Below are positions 44,942-53,818 of a stretch of 64,000 nucleotides of DNA, piece after piece. The DNA comes from Thauera sp. 28 (lineage in GTDB: Bacteria; Pseudomonadota; Gammaproteobacteria; Burkholderiales; Rhodocyclaceae): the NCBI RefSeq assembly GCF_000310145.2, contig NZ_AMXA01000007.1:62001-126000 (forward strand), given 5' to 3'. A program made the position numbers and the translations under genes. The notes beneath the pieces are model-generated. The model was given only the letters and a program-made list of their open reading frames with translations, ran no database searches and was not told the DNA's origin. Each line of letters starts with the position of its first letter. Position 1 is the first letter of the stretch.

Positions 44942-44957
44942 TGGAACATTTGTTGCA
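44942..44957 (+). promoter_or_regulatory. Sigma-54 (-24/-12) promoter for the FeeM-like gene
   Basis: TGGAAC-ATTTG-TTGCA matches the TGGCAC-N5-TTGCA consensus with one change in the -24 box and exact GG-to-GC spacing. It lies about 85-100 bp ahead of the FeeM-like ATG. The TTGCA box is part of the palindrome TTGCAA, so the minus strand also reads AGGCCT-N5-TTGC with correct spacing, a weak match that could serve the divergent export operon. Confidence 0.7.
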
Positions 44958-45041
44958 ACAGAAAGGCCTGCGCGCGGCAGATATGGCGAGCAGGTCGGCG
45001 CTATACTGTCCTGAACATCACTCGAGAACTCGGCCACTTCC

Positions 45042-45830
45042 ATGCATGGATCACAACCTGCGCCTGACGCCTTACATGCGTCCATGGCGGTCAGTAGTGC
45101 GCGCGCGCCTCATTCCGACGCCGCCCAGCCTGGCAATGCCGGCTTCGTCAACGCGCTCCCTCCCCCGCTCGATGCGGCCAACGGCCTGGCTTTCGAGCAG
45201 AACGGGTTCCAGATTCGCATCGCCAACGGCTGTGACGATCTGAAACGCCAGAGCAGCAGACTGGTGGAGCGTATGTATTCGGCTCGCGGCCTGTTCCCTT
45301 ACGGGATGCACGCCGAGCTCGATCGCCGGGACATCACCGTGGTCGCGCTGCGCGAAGGACATGCGGTTGCGACGCTCACTCTGCGCATGGATCTGGGCTC
45401 CGGCCTGCTGGCAGACACTTTGTACAGCAATGAGATCGACGCTGTCCGAAAAACCGGCGGCAAAGTGTGCGAAATCACACGACTCGCAATCGATCCCGAC
45501 CTTGGCTCGCATGATGCGCTCGCCGGACTGCTGCAGGCGCTCTACGTGCTGGCGAAGCTGACCCAGCGAATGTCGGACGTCTTCATCGAAGTCCATCCTC
45601 GCCACGCACGCTTCTATCAGCGCATCTTCGGGTACAGGGTTGCCGGCCCCGAACGCGTCTGCCCTCGCGTCGGTGCTGCAGCGGTACTGCTTCACCTTTC
45701 GCACCGGCAATTCGAACGCGCTTTGGCCAGGCATGACGACGAAGCCGGCCGACCGCCACCGCGCGCAATCCGCCTGCTCCCGTCTGAAACCACCCTCCAA
45801 GACCTGCTGGCAGGACTCAAGCGCAGCTGA
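45042..45830 (+). CDS. N-acyl amino acid synthase, FeeM-like, XrtA/PEP-CTERM associated (TIGR03694)
   Basis: 262 residues of the GNAT/LuxI-type acyltransferase fold. Family segments: YSARGLFPYGMHAELDRRDITVVAL, VCEITRLAIDPDLG and FIEVHPRHARFYQRIFGY (cited in part). FeeM enzymes join a long-chain acyl group from acyl-ACP to an amino acid. Exosortase genomes often carry one, probably for a surface or signalling lipid. ATG 45042 or ATG 45084 is the start. It is divergent from the export operon and preceded by a sigma-54 promoter. Confidence 0.85.
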   Translation: MHGSQPAPDALHASMAVSSARAPHSDAAQPGNAGFVNALPPPLDAANGLAFEQNGFQIRIANGCDDLKRQSSRLVERMYSARGLFPYGMHAELDRRDITVVALREGHAVATLTLRMDLGSGLLADTLYSNEIDAVRKTGGKVCEITRLAIDPDLGSHDALAGLLQALYVLAKLTQRMSDVFIEVHPRHARFYQRIFGYRVAGPERVCPRVGAAAVLLHLSHRQFERALARHDDEAGRPPPRAIRLLPSETTLQDLLAGLKRS

Positions 45831-45985
45831 GCCGCGCTCGATGAGGCTGTCGCAAGCGCGCCGAACACTGCGTTGGAGCGCATGATCATTGCTGTCACGT
45901 GCTACGCGACGGACAAGCACTGACCGAGGTTTCGGCCCACGCCTCAAGCCGCCCCAACGGCAAGGCCGCGCGCTCCTGTCGGCAC

Positions 45986-47362
45986 TCAGAACCAGTGACG
46001 AACCTCCACGTAGGCACGGTCACTGCGATCGAAAGCACTCAGGCGTCCCGTACCACTGCCGCCAAACACATCGACACCAGTCACGGCACGCCAGGCCGGC
46101 GCGAACTTCCAGGTCAGCTTCGGCCTGAGCATGTAGTCCGAACGGTTGAGACTGGAAACGGCCAGGAACTCGAGTTCCAGCTCATTGCCGATCGAATGCA
46201 CAGCCTGGAAGGTCAGGCCGGACTCGAGCCTGTCGCTCACCATGGTGCTGCGATGCTCATCGAGCCAACGACCGTATAGCTGGGTGTTGAAGCGCCAATC
46301 GGCACCTGCCGGGATATCGGCACCGATCGCATAGTCGATCATGTCCGTCTTCTCGAGCCCGAGCAGCCTGCCGCCCGGAACCGGCGCCGCGACCAGTGTG
46401 TTGACGCCACGCCCACGGGTATGAACCGCCTCACCCTTGAGTACGAAGCTACCCAGGTCCTTGCTGAAGGTCGCACCGATCTGATGCAGTCGCTCGTGCC
46501 GCAAGGAGGCGGTGCCCACCCCCACTTCGTACAAGGTCGGCGCGACGTCGTAGCTGCGGTAGTAGAAGGCCGACAGATCCCAGCCACTCACCAGATGGGA
46601 GACGCGTGCGCCCCAGTTGCTGTTGCGCAGACTGTCAGAGGGCTTGTGCTCGGTCACGACGGTATTCGCCGGCAGTGCGGCAAAGGTGTAGAAATCGCCA
46701 CCCGGCTTGCCGATCTCGTCGAAGCTGGGCTTGGGGATCCAGACCAGCTCGAAGTGGCTGCTGCCGGCAAAGTACTCCGCCCGCGCCGCCCACTGCGCAA
46801 TGCGCAGGCTTTCGAACTCGGGCAGCAGGAACTCTCGCATGTCGCGGGCCGAGACGACGTCGGCAAAGAAGAAGCCGACCATCTCGCCCCAGATGATGTG
46901 CTGGCGGCCGAGGCGGAACTCCCAGTCGCCCTGACCAAGATCCACGTAGGCCTCGCGCAGGATCAGATTGCGCCGCTGGTCCCTGCGCACGGCGGCCGGG
47001 TAGTGCTCATCCTCGAGATCGAAGGCCGCATCCGCATCGGCACGCGCGTTGAGCTTCCAGCGCACTCGAGGCGCAAGCTGGCCACTGCCGGCAAGCTCGA
47101 CGCGGGCACGCAGTCGCGACCAGTGCTCGGGGTCGGGCAGTGTGTAGGCGGCCCCCAGCTCGGCATAACCGCTCCACTTCATGCCGCTGCCCGCAGCGGC
47201 GCCTTCCGGGGCGCCGACATCGAAGAGCGCATCGAGCTCTGCATCGAACTCGGCATCCTCCGCAGCGTCACTGGCATCATCGGCCGCATGCGCCGGCGGG
47301 AGGATCATGAGCAACGCCACGGCGGAAAGGGTGGCAAGGGCGAGTCGATTCAAGGCAGGCAT
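45986..47362 (-). CDS. DUF1302-like outer-membrane protein
   Basis: About 458 residues. Signal peptide ALATLSAVALLMILPPAHA, an acidic stretch (DDASDAAEDAEFDAELDALF), then a beta-barrel-type region with LREAYVDLGQGDWEFRLGRQHIIWGE, the DUF1302 signature in short, and a C-terminal EVRHWF aromatic end. Such proteins are usually encoded with a LolA-like protein and an ABC/FtsX exporter, and may help move lipid to or across the outer membrane. ATG 47362 preferred; GTG 47377 overlaps the ABC stop. Confidence 0.8.
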   Translation of the reverse strand: MPALNRLALATLSAVALLMILPPAHAADDASDAAEDAEFDAELDALFDVGAPEGAAAGSGMKWSGYAELGAAYTLPDPEHWSRLRARVELAGSGQLAPRVRWKLNARADADAAFDLEDEHYPAAVRRDQRRNLILREAYVDLGQGDWEFRLGRQHIIWGEMVGFFFADVVSARDMREFLLPEFESLRIAQWAARAEYFAGSSHFELVWIPKPSFDEIGKPGGDFYTFAALPANTVVTEHKPSDSLRNSNWGARVSHLVSGWDLSAFYYRSYDVAPTLYEVGVGTASLRHERLHQIGATFSKDLGSFVLKGEAVHTRGRGVNTLVAAPVPGGRLLGLEKTDMIDYAIGADIPAGADWRFNTQLYGRWLDEHRSTMVSDRLESGLTFQAVHSIGNELELEFLAVSSLNRSDYMLRPKLTWKFAPAWRAVTGVDVFGGSGTGRLSAFDRSDRAYVEVRHWF

Positions 47363-47376
47363 GGTGTGCTTTCTCA

Positions 47377-48126
47377 CTAGATTTCCGGGTCTTCTTCATC
47401 ACGCGGCCGACGGTCCTGCACGAACACCCAGCGCCCCTCGGCTTTCATGCCGAGTGCGGTGATCTGGCCGTCGGCGATGCGCACCAGACGGTCAGCCATG
47501 TTCATGACCTTGCGGTCGTGAGTGGAGAACACGAAGGTGGTGCCGGACTGGCGGTTGATGTCGCGCATCAGCTTCAGGATGCTCGAACCCGTCTTGCTGT
47601 CGAGGTTCGCAGTGGGCTCGTCGGCAAGCACGATCTTTGAATGCGTGGCGAGCGCGCGCGCAATCGCCACGCGCTGGCGCTGACCGCCCGAAAGCTGGTT
47701 CGGGCGATGGTCGGCATACTTGCTCAGGCCTACCATGCCAAGATAGTGCCGGACCCGCTCGGCACGTTCCTTCTTCGACAACTCCGGCATCTGCAGCAAC
47801 GGATACTCGACATTCTCCTCTGCCGACAGCACCGGCAGCAGGTTGAAGGTCTGGAAGATGAAACCGATGGTGCGCGCGCGCAGGTCGGCAAGCTGATCGG
47901 GCGTGCGATCGGATACGTCATGGCCGTCGATGACCACACGGCCCGCGCTTGGCGTGTCGATACAGCCTATGATGTTGAGCAGGGTAGACTTTCCGCTACC
48001 GGACGGCCCTGCGATGGCGAGAAACACGCCGGGCTCGATCGACAGGGTGACGTCTTCGAGCGCCTGGACGAGTTGATCCCCCAGCAGGAAACGCTTGCTC
48101 ACGTGTTCGACCTGGACGATGGGCAT
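47377..48126 (-). CDS. ABC transporter ATP-binding protein (LolD/MacB-like)
   Basis: 249 residues. Walker A AGPSGSGKST, Q-loop FIFQTFNLLP, signature LSGGQRQRVAIARAL, Walker B KIVLADEPTANLD and the H-loop FVFSTHD are all intact. The HVSKRFLLGDQLVQAL start is of the LolD/MacB class. These ATPases need an FtsX-like permease, but none is encoded in the window. ATG 48126 is chosen; the frame is open to 48168. Same strand as and 14 bp before the DUF1302 gene; divergent from the LolA-like gene. Confidence 0.92.
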   Translation of the reverse strand: MPIVQVEHVSKRFLLGDQLVQALEDVTLSIEPGVFLAIAGPSGSGKSTLLNIIGCIDTPSAGRVVIDGHDVSDRTPDQLADLRARTIGFIFQTFNLLPVLSAEENVEYPLLQMPELSKKERAERVRHYLGMVGLSKYADHRPNQLSGGQRQRVAIARALATHSKIVLADEPTANLDSKTGSSILKLMRDINRQSGTTFVFSTHDRKVMNMADRLVRIADGQITALGMKAEGRWVFVQDRRPRDEEDPEI

Positions 48127-48170
48127 GTGCAGGGCTGAAAATCTGATTGGACGCCGAAAGGATAGCACTC

Positions 48171-48944
48171 ATGACGCACAGTTTACGATCCCGTCGCCGC
48201 TTCGTTGCCGCCCTGGCGAGCGGCCTGCTGCTCCCCACCCTGCTGCGGGCAGCCGACGCCCAGGACGACGACGAGGCTGTCAGTGTGGTGGCCGCCGCCG
48301 ATGCGGTGCGCTTTCCACGCGAGAGCTTCCAGACCGAAATCTCGGTCGCCAACCTCAGCGACGGCAAGGAGGGCGACACGCGCAAGTATCGCGTCCTGTC
48401 ACGCGGCAACGAGAACACCATCGTCCTCACTCTCGAGCCCGCCACCGAACGCGGCCAGGCACTGCTCATGCGGGGCCGCGATCTATGGGTGTTCATGCCG
48501 GCGGTGTCGCAGCCGGTACGCCTGTCGCTGGCGCAACGGCTCACAGGCCAGGTGGCCAATGGCGACCTCGCGCGCGCAAACTTCGCCGGCGACTACCGGC
48601 CGACCATCGCCGGCCGCGACAGCGTGGGCGGCACGCCGGCGGTGGTGCTGGACCTCACCGCGGTGGACCGCAGCGTGACCTACGCGCGGGTGAGGTACTG
48701 GGTGGCGGAAGCCGACAAACGCCCCCTCAAGGCCGAGTTCTATGCGCTCTCGGGCCGACTGCTAAAGACCGCGTTATACGAGGACTTCCGCCAGATGGCA
48801 GGGCAGCTGCGCCCAACTCGGCTGGTCATGGAAGATGCGCTGAAAAAGGGGGAGGTCTCCGTGCTGACCTACGAGAACATGAACGTCCGCGACCTGCCCG
48901 AACGCATGTTCACCCGCGAGTACATGCGCCGGCTGCAGCAATAG
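48171..48944 (+). CDS. LolA-like outer-membrane lipoprotein-sorting protein with Tat signal
   Basis: 257 residues. The N terminus, MTHSLRSRRRFVAALASG, has a twin-arginine motif (SRRRFV) before a hydrophobic segment and an AADA cleavage site. The body follows the LolA/LolB-like outer-membrane lipoprotein-sorting fold: WVFMPAVSQPVRLSLAQRLTG and VRYWVAEADKRPLKAEFYA. Such proteins are usually co-encoded with an FtsX/ABC transporter and a DUF1302 protein, as partly seen here. ATG 48171; a longer frame from 48147 is possible. Tat export would mean a folded substrate, unlike LolA itself. Confidence 0.82.
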   Translation: MTHSLRSRRRFVAALASGLLLPTLLRAADAQDDDEAVSVVAAADAVRFPRESFQTEISVANLSDGKEGDTRKYRVLSRGNENTIVLTLEPATERGQALLMRGRDLWVFMPAVSQPVRLSLAQRLTGQVANGDLARANFAGDYRPTIAGRDSVGGTPAVVLDLTAVDRSVTYARVRYWVAEADKRPLKAEFYALSGRLLKTALYEDFRQMAGQLRPTRLVMEDALKKGEVSVLTYENMNVRDLPERMFTREYMRRLQQ

Positions 48945-48946
48945 CC

Positions 48947-50356
48947 TCATGGCACGACCCGGATCTTGCCGCCGGTGACGGCAAGCAGATGGCGCGCCAA
49001 GGCTTCGCGCACGCTGTCTTCGCCATGGACGAGGCGTACCTCGGCCGGCAGGTGGCGCATACGGGTAACGAAGCGAGTGAGGTTGTCGCGGTCGGCATGT
49101 GCCGAATAGCCTGCAAGCGTGTGGATGCCGGCACGGATATCGACACGTTCGCCGTCGAGTTCCACGTAACCGCCGCGCGGCCCGTAGGTCTGGATCGCAT
49201 GCCCGGGCGTGCCGCGCGCCTGATAGCCGACGAAGACGACGTCGTGGCGAGCGTCGCCGAGCATGGCCTTGAGGTAGTTCACCACCCGGCCACCAGCGCA
49301 CATGCCGCTGGCGGCAATGACGATAGCCGGTTCGCGACTGCGCGCGAGGCGGCGTACGTTGGCTTCGTGCAACGCATGACTATCGATCGCGACCAACTGC
49401 TCGTAGGAAAGGGGCTTACGCCCGGCGCGCACCCTGGCCTTGGCCTCTGCATCCCAGAACGGCTGCAATTCCCGGTAGAGCTCGGTGAAACGCAACGCCA
49501 ATGGTGAGTCGAGAAAGATCCTGAGCTGCGCCCACTGCCCGGCAAACTCGCCGGGGCGCCGACGCTGCCGGTACAGGATGTCCTCGAATTCGTACAGCAA
49601 CTCCTGCGTGCGGCCAATGCTGAAAGCCGGGATGATGACCGTGCCGCCATCACGCAACGCATGCTCGACCACGGCCTGCAGGCGCTCGCGACGGCTGCGG
49701 CGATCCTCGTGCGCACGGTCACCATAAGTGCTCTCGAGCACCACGACATCGGCCTGCCAAGGCGGCTGCGGCGCGGGCAGCAAGGGCGCATGGGGTGCCC
49801 CCAGGTCTCCCGAGAACAGCACCCGCTTGGGCTGCGGCCAAGCCGCGCCGGAAAGCTCGCATTCGACATAGGCCGAGCCGAGGATGTGACCAGCACGCTG
49901 GAGGCGGATGCGGCAGATGGCGTCCGGGCTGCGGTACACCGTATGCCACTGGCGGTAGGGCAAGGCGCGGATGCGCGCTTCAACAAGCTTGAGATAGCGC
50001 TCGACGATCTCCTTGTTGCGGCTGACACCAAGCTCGAAGGCATCGGCAAGCACCGTAGGCAACAGCCGCGCCGAGGGCTCGCTGCAGAAGATCGGCCCCT
50101 TGAAACCCGCCGCAAGCAGCCAGGGCAGGCGACCGCAATGGTCGATGTGCACATGGGTAAGAACGAGCGCACCAATGCCCCTGACCGGGAAGTCGATGTC
50201 CAGCCGGTCCGCTGCAGCGCGACCATCGGGCGCGGTCTCGGCGCCCTGGAACAAGCCGCAGTCGACCAGCAGGCTGTTGTCGTCCTCGATGAAAAGCTGA
50301 TGGCAGGAGCCGGTCACGCCGTTGCGCGCGCCGTGATGCACGATCGTCGGGTTCAT
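48947..50356 (-). CDS. MBL-fold/beta-CASP RNA-processing exonuclease-like protein
   Basis: 469 residues. The metallo-beta-lactamase motif is LTHVHIDHCGRLP, with LLVDCGLFQG ahead of it and SGDLGAPHAPL as a later metal site. LESTYGDR, IPAFSIGRTQELLYE and IAASGMCAGGRVVNYL belong to the beta-CASP domain, and VRLVHGEDSVREAL to the C-terminal RMMBL motif. It resembles CPSF73/YSH1-type nucleases found in bacteria. Probable RNA endo/exonuclease; role in this organism unknown. Convergent with the LolA-like gene, two bases apart. Confidence 0.9.
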   Translation of the reverse strand: MNPTIVHHGARNGVTGSCHQLFIEDDNSLLVDCGLFQGAETAPDGRAAADRLDIDFPVRGIGALVLTHVHIDHCGRLPWLLAAGFKGPIFCSEPSARLLPTVLADAFELGVSRNKEIVERYLKLVEARIRALPYRQWHTVYRSPDAICRIRLQRAGHILGSAYVECELSGAAWPQPKRVLFSGDLGAPHAPLLPAPQPPWQADVVVLESTYGDRAHEDRRSRRERLQAVVEHALRDGGTVIIPAFSIGRTQELLYEFEDILYRQRRRPGEFAGQWAQLRIFLDSPLALRFTELYRELQPFWDAEAKARVRAGRKPLSYEQLVAIDSHALHEANVRRLARSREPAIVIAASGMCAGGRVVNYLKAMLGDARHDVVFVGYQARGTPGHAIQTYGPRGGYVELDGERVDIRAGIHTLAGYSAHADRDNLTRFVTRMRHLPAEVRLVHGEDSVREALARHLLAVTGGKIRVVP

Positions 50357-50448
50357 GCCGGGATTCTAGCGGCACCACCTATTAATGCCAAATGGAAGTC
50401 CGTTCCAGGACGACCCTGCAGCGCCAACCGCTTGCCCTGCCCGATGGC

Positions 50449-51870
50449 TTACTCCATGCCCCACTTCTGCAGCCGATAGCGCAGCTGGCGCAAGGTCATG
50501 CCGAGGTTGCGCGCCGCCGCACTGCGATTCCAGCGCGTCTGCTCGAGCGCGCGGATGATGCGCAGACGCTCGGCGTCGTCGGCAGCGGGTTCCTGCCCGG
50601 GCTCTCCGCCGCCGCCATGGTCGCCGAAATCGCCTGGCACCTGAAAGCCAAAAGGCCCCGCGGCACTGTCGGTAAGCCAGCCAGACGCCGTCTGGTCCGG
50701 GTAGAGCTCGATGTCGGCGGCGTCGATCTCGTCGCCCTCGCACATCGCGCAGGCACGCTCGAGCAGGTTCTCGAGCTCGCGCACATTGCCCGGGAAGGCA
50801 TAGCCCTGCAGCGCATGCAGCGCGGCGGCCGACAGTCGGCGCGGCGCCCCGCCCTCACGCGCAGCCAGGCGAGCGAGGATGTGCTCGGCAAGCGCGGGAA
50901 TGTCCTCACGGCGCTCGCGCAGCGGCGGCATGCGCAAGGTGATGACGTTGATGCGGAAGAAGAGGTCCTGGCGGAAGCGCCCTTCCGCGACCAGTCGCCC
51001 GAGATCCTGATGCGACGCCGACAACAGGCGCACATCGACCGGCTCCTCGGCATGGGCGCCGACCGGCCGTACCGCGCGCTCCTGGATGGCGCGCAACAGC
51101 TTGACCTGCATGGCCAGCGGCAACTCACCGATCTCGTCCAGAAACAGCGTGCCGCCGCTCGCAGCCTGGAACAGGCCCTGCTTGTCGCTGGCCGCGCCGG
51201 TGAAGCTGCCCTTGCGATGACCGAAAAACTCGCTTTCCATCAGCTCGGGCGAGATCGCTCCGCAGTTCACCGGCACAAAGGGCCCGGCGGTACGCGTCCC
51301 CAGGCTGTGGATGAAGCGGGCGATGACCTCCTTGCCGGTCCCCGACTCACCATGGATGAACACGGGCGCCTGGTTGCGCGCAAGCTTCTCGGCCTGGGCG
51401 CGCAACTGCATGAAGGCGGGCGAATGCCCGATCAGGGCACGTTCGGGCGTGGTTCCCGCAGCCTTATCCCCGGTCGCGCCCAGCCTGAGGGCATGGGTGA
51501 CGAGCTCGCGCAGGGCCTTGAGCTCGACCGGCTTGGTGACGAAGTCGAAGGCACCGAGCTTGAGTGCCCTGATCGCGGTCTCGATACTGCCGAATGCGGT
51601 GATCACCGCCACCGGCAAGCCCGGGCAGTGTGCCTGGATGTGCTCCACCAGGCCAAGCCCATCGCCATCGGGTAGCCGCATGTCGGTCAGGCACAGGCGA
51701 TAACGGCGAGCCTCCAGTCGGGCGATCGCATCGGCGACGGTGCCCACTGCGTCGCAAGCCAGGCCAAGACGCATCAGCGACAGTTCGAGCAGTTCGCGGA
51801 TGTCTTCCTCATCGTCGACGATGAGCACGTCGACTGACTGGGGGCGTTGACGGCGTTCGACGGCATTCAT
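50449..51870 (-). CDS. pilR: Sigma-54-dependent response regulator, PilR-like
   Basis: 473 residues. Receiver domain (VDVLIVDDEEDIRE; phospho-Asp in CLTDMRLPDGDG; FVTKPVELKAL), AAA+ domain (Walker A GESGTGKE; GHRKGSFTGA, where the usual GAFTGA reads GSFTGA as in PilR; FRQDLFFRIN), and Fis-type HTH (RWNRSAAARNLGMTLRQLRYRL). It binds upstream sites and activates sigma-54 RNA polymerase. It overlaps the kinase gene by 4 bp. PilR normally controls pilin, but no pilA is in the window. Confidence 0.88.
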   Translation of the reverse strand: MNAVERRQRPQSVDVLIVDDEEDIRELLELSLMRLGLACDAVGTVADAIARLEARRYRLCLTDMRLPDGDGLGLVEHIQAHCPGLPVAVITAFGSIETAIRALKLGAFDFVTKPVELKALRELVTHALRLGATGDKAAGTTPERALIGHSPAFMQLRAQAEKLARNQAPVFIHGESGTGKEVIARFIHSLGTRTAGPFVPVNCGAISPELMESEFFGHRKGSFTGAASDKQGLFQAASGGTLFLDEIGELPLAMQVKLLRAIQERAVRPVGAHAEEPVDVRLLSASHQDLGRLVAEGRFRQDLFFRINVITLRMPPLRERREDIPALAEHILARLAAREGGAPRRLSAAALHALQGYAFPGNVRELENLLERACAMCEGDEIDAADIELYPDQTASGWLTDSAAGPFGFQVPGDFGDHGGGGEPGQEPAADDAERLRIIRALEQTRWNRSAAARNLGMTLRQLRYRLQKWGME

Positions 51871-53447
51871 GGTGTCGTGCGTCCGGTAAGAACCAGGTGG
51901 GCGCCCTGGGTGGAGGGCGCAAGCTCTAGCGTGGCGTCGTTGGCCTCGGCAAGCTCGCGTGCGATGTAAAGGCCCAGCCCCGTGCCCTTGGGGTGGGTGG
52001 TGAAGAAGGGCTCGAACAACTGCGCGCGCATCGCCTCATCGAAGCCCGGGCCGTCGTCGCTGACGTGCAGCGCCGCGCGCCCCCCAGCCAGGAGTTCGGC
52101 ACTCAAGCGCACCGAGCCCGGCGCACCCGAGCAATAGCGGCTGGCATTTGCAAGCAGGTTGTCGAGGACCTGATGCAGATGGGCACGATCAATCGCAAAG
52201 GTTAGACCAGGGTCGATGTCGACATGGTACAGGCCCTCTTCCTGGGCAGCGCGGAACACCCTGGCGTCGATCACCTCGGCGACGAAGGCGGCAAGCGGCA
52301 GCGCCTCGGGCATCGCCTGTTCGCGCCGGCCCAGCGCCAGCACGTCGCGAATCATGCGCTCGATACGGTGGGCATTGTCGTTGATGATGCGCACGAGCCT
52401 GAGCTGCATCTCGCCGCGCTTCTCCTCACGCAACAGTTCGGCCGCCTGGGTGACGGCCGACAAGGGGTTGCGGATCTCATGCGCCATGCTGGCGGTCAGC
52501 CGTCCGAGTGCCGCCAGCTTGATCTGCTGCAAGTGGCGCTGAATGTCCTCGAAGTCGGTCAGATAAAGCAGCGTATCGCCCGCGGCTGCGCTCCCGGCCT
52601 CTCCCGCCACGCTGCGGCAACGCAGCAGACGGCCGTCCGCGCCGATACGCAGCAAGCGCCCCTCGTCACCAAGCGCCCCCTGCAGGATCGGTCTGAAACC
52701 CTCGTCGAGGTCGGCCAGCGCCAAGCCCTCGAGGGCTTCCGCGCTCGAGTGGGTCAGGCCCAGCAGCGCTATCGCCTGCGCGTTCAGGTGCAGGATCCTG
52801 CCCTGCGCATCGACCACGATCACGCCGTCCTGCATGTCGCGGATGATGTGCTCGCTGACCGCCTGTTGCTTGGCGAGCGCCAAACCACGCTCGGCGGCCA
52901 GGGTGGCGTTGGCCTTGGCGCGCAGGGCAAGCAGGCGGGCGACGAGGGCGATGCCGAAGAAGCCCGCGCAGAATATGCCCACCTGCAGGAAATCGACCGA
53001 GTCGCTGCCTGCCGCATGGCGCCAGGCGTTCTCGATGAGCACCGCCAGGGTGGCCAGGGCCGCGAAGAACAGCACCATCCGCCCTTCCATGACCAGGCCC
53101 GCGCCCGCGAGCACGATCATCATCAGCACCGGCATACCGCTGCGGTAACCGCCGCTCGCCCACATGATGACGGACAGTGCGAGCACATCGACCAGTACCT
53201 GCAGGATGATGACACGCTCTGCGCCGAGACGCCGCGACGCATCGGGGAAACCGAGCGCGAGAACCAGGCCCAGGTAGGCAAAGGCTGCGACCTGGAACAC
53301 CAATGGTCGCTCCCCGCCCAGGCCGAGGTCGCGGCCCGCGACAAGGAACAGCCCGGCCATGAGCAGCCGGAACAGGTTCAGGTAGCGAAGCGACGTGCTG
53401 CGGGTGCGTTCGACCTCGGCAGCCGCGGCCGCTGATTCAGTGCGCAC
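51867..53447 (-). CDS. pilS: Sensor histidine kinase, PilS-like
   Basis: About 526 residues. Six hydrophobic segments at about 25-190, a PAS-like domain (QDGVIVVDAQGRILHLN), the H-box LTASMAHEIRNPLSAVTQA, and the HATPase motifs DNLLANA, DDGPGFDE and GTGLGLYIARE. This layout (six membrane segments, no GAF) fits PilS rather than the PrsK kinase of exosortase loci. Start is uncertain: GTG 53447 overlaps the preceding small gene's stop; the frame is open to 53522. Confidence 0.88.
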   Translation of the reverse strand: MRTESAAAAAEVERTRSTSLRYLNLFRLLMAGLFLVAGRDLGLGGERPLVFQVAAFAYLGLVLALGFPDASRRLGAERVIILQVLVDVLALSVIMWASGGYRSGMPVLMMIVLAGAGLVMEGRMVLFFAALATLAVLIENAWRHAAGSDSVDFLQVGIFCAGFFGIALVARLLALRAKANATLAAERGLALAKQQAVSEHIIRDMQDGVIVVDAQGRILHLNAQAIALLGLTHSSAEALEGLALADLDEGFRPILQGALGDEGRLLRIGADGRLLRCRSVAGEAGSAAAGDTLLYLTDFEDIQRHLQQIKLAALGRLTASMAHEIRNPLSAVTQAAELLREEKRGEMQLRLVRIINDNAHRIERMIRDVLALGRREQAMPEALPLAAFVAEVIDARVFRAAQEEGLYHVDIDPGLTFAIDRAHLHQVLDNLLANASRYCSGAPGSVRLSAELLAGGRAALHVSDDGPGFDEAMRAQLFEPFFTTHPKGTGLGLYIARELAEANDATLELAPSTQGAHLVLTGRTTP

Positions 53448-53685
53448 GTGGTCCGGCGCGACGATGGGCGTCGCAACAGTAAAAAGCCCGCTCGTCGGAC
53501 ACCCCTTCGGACTCGGGCACATTCACGCCGCAATGTGCGCACTCGAGCATCCGCTCGGGTGCGGCACGCTCTTTCCTGGCGGCGCGGCGCGCAGCAAATC
53601 CACCCTGGTCCTTGAAGCGCCGCAAGGCTGCACGCAACCACCAGATGGCAATGAAGACGAGGATCAGGATGAGCAGATTGCGCAC
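53437..53685 (-). CDS. PP0621-family small membrane protein with zinc-ribbon-like tail
   Basis: 82 residues: one N-terminal membrane segment (LLILILVFIAIWWLRAAL), a basic linker, then CAHCGVNVP and YCCDAHR, a four-Cys zinc-ribbon-like set. Proteins of this type are commonly encoded next to PilS-like kinases in proteobacteria. Start is GTG 53685; the long frame open to 54075 upstream is a shadow of the opposite-strand gene. Function unknown. Confidence 0.75.
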   Translation of the reverse strand: MRNLLILILVFIAIWWLRAALRRFKDQGGFAARRAARKERAAPERMLECAHCGVNVPESEGVSDERAFYCCDAHRRAGPRAH

Positions 53686-53818
53686 GTTGAAGGGCGCAGA
53701 CCCTGCGCCACGGCAGTGGAAACGCCCGGATTCTAGCACGCCCCCCCTACGGCCATTGCCCACGGCGGGCGCGGGTTTGCGACAATAAGGCCCCTGCTCC
53801 CGACCGCATCGCCGCGCC

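Noticed and set aside
45072-45947. Minus-strand 291-residue frame opposite the FeeM-like gene
   Set aside because: No motif; the plus strand gives a clear FeeM-type protein with a promoter.
50449-53447. Calling the two-component pair PrsK/PrsR of the exosortase regulon
   Set aside because: The kinase has six membrane segments and a PAS domain but no GAF domain, and the regulator HTH and GSFTGA motif fit PilR; the pair is also adjacent to a PP0621-like gene as for PilSR.
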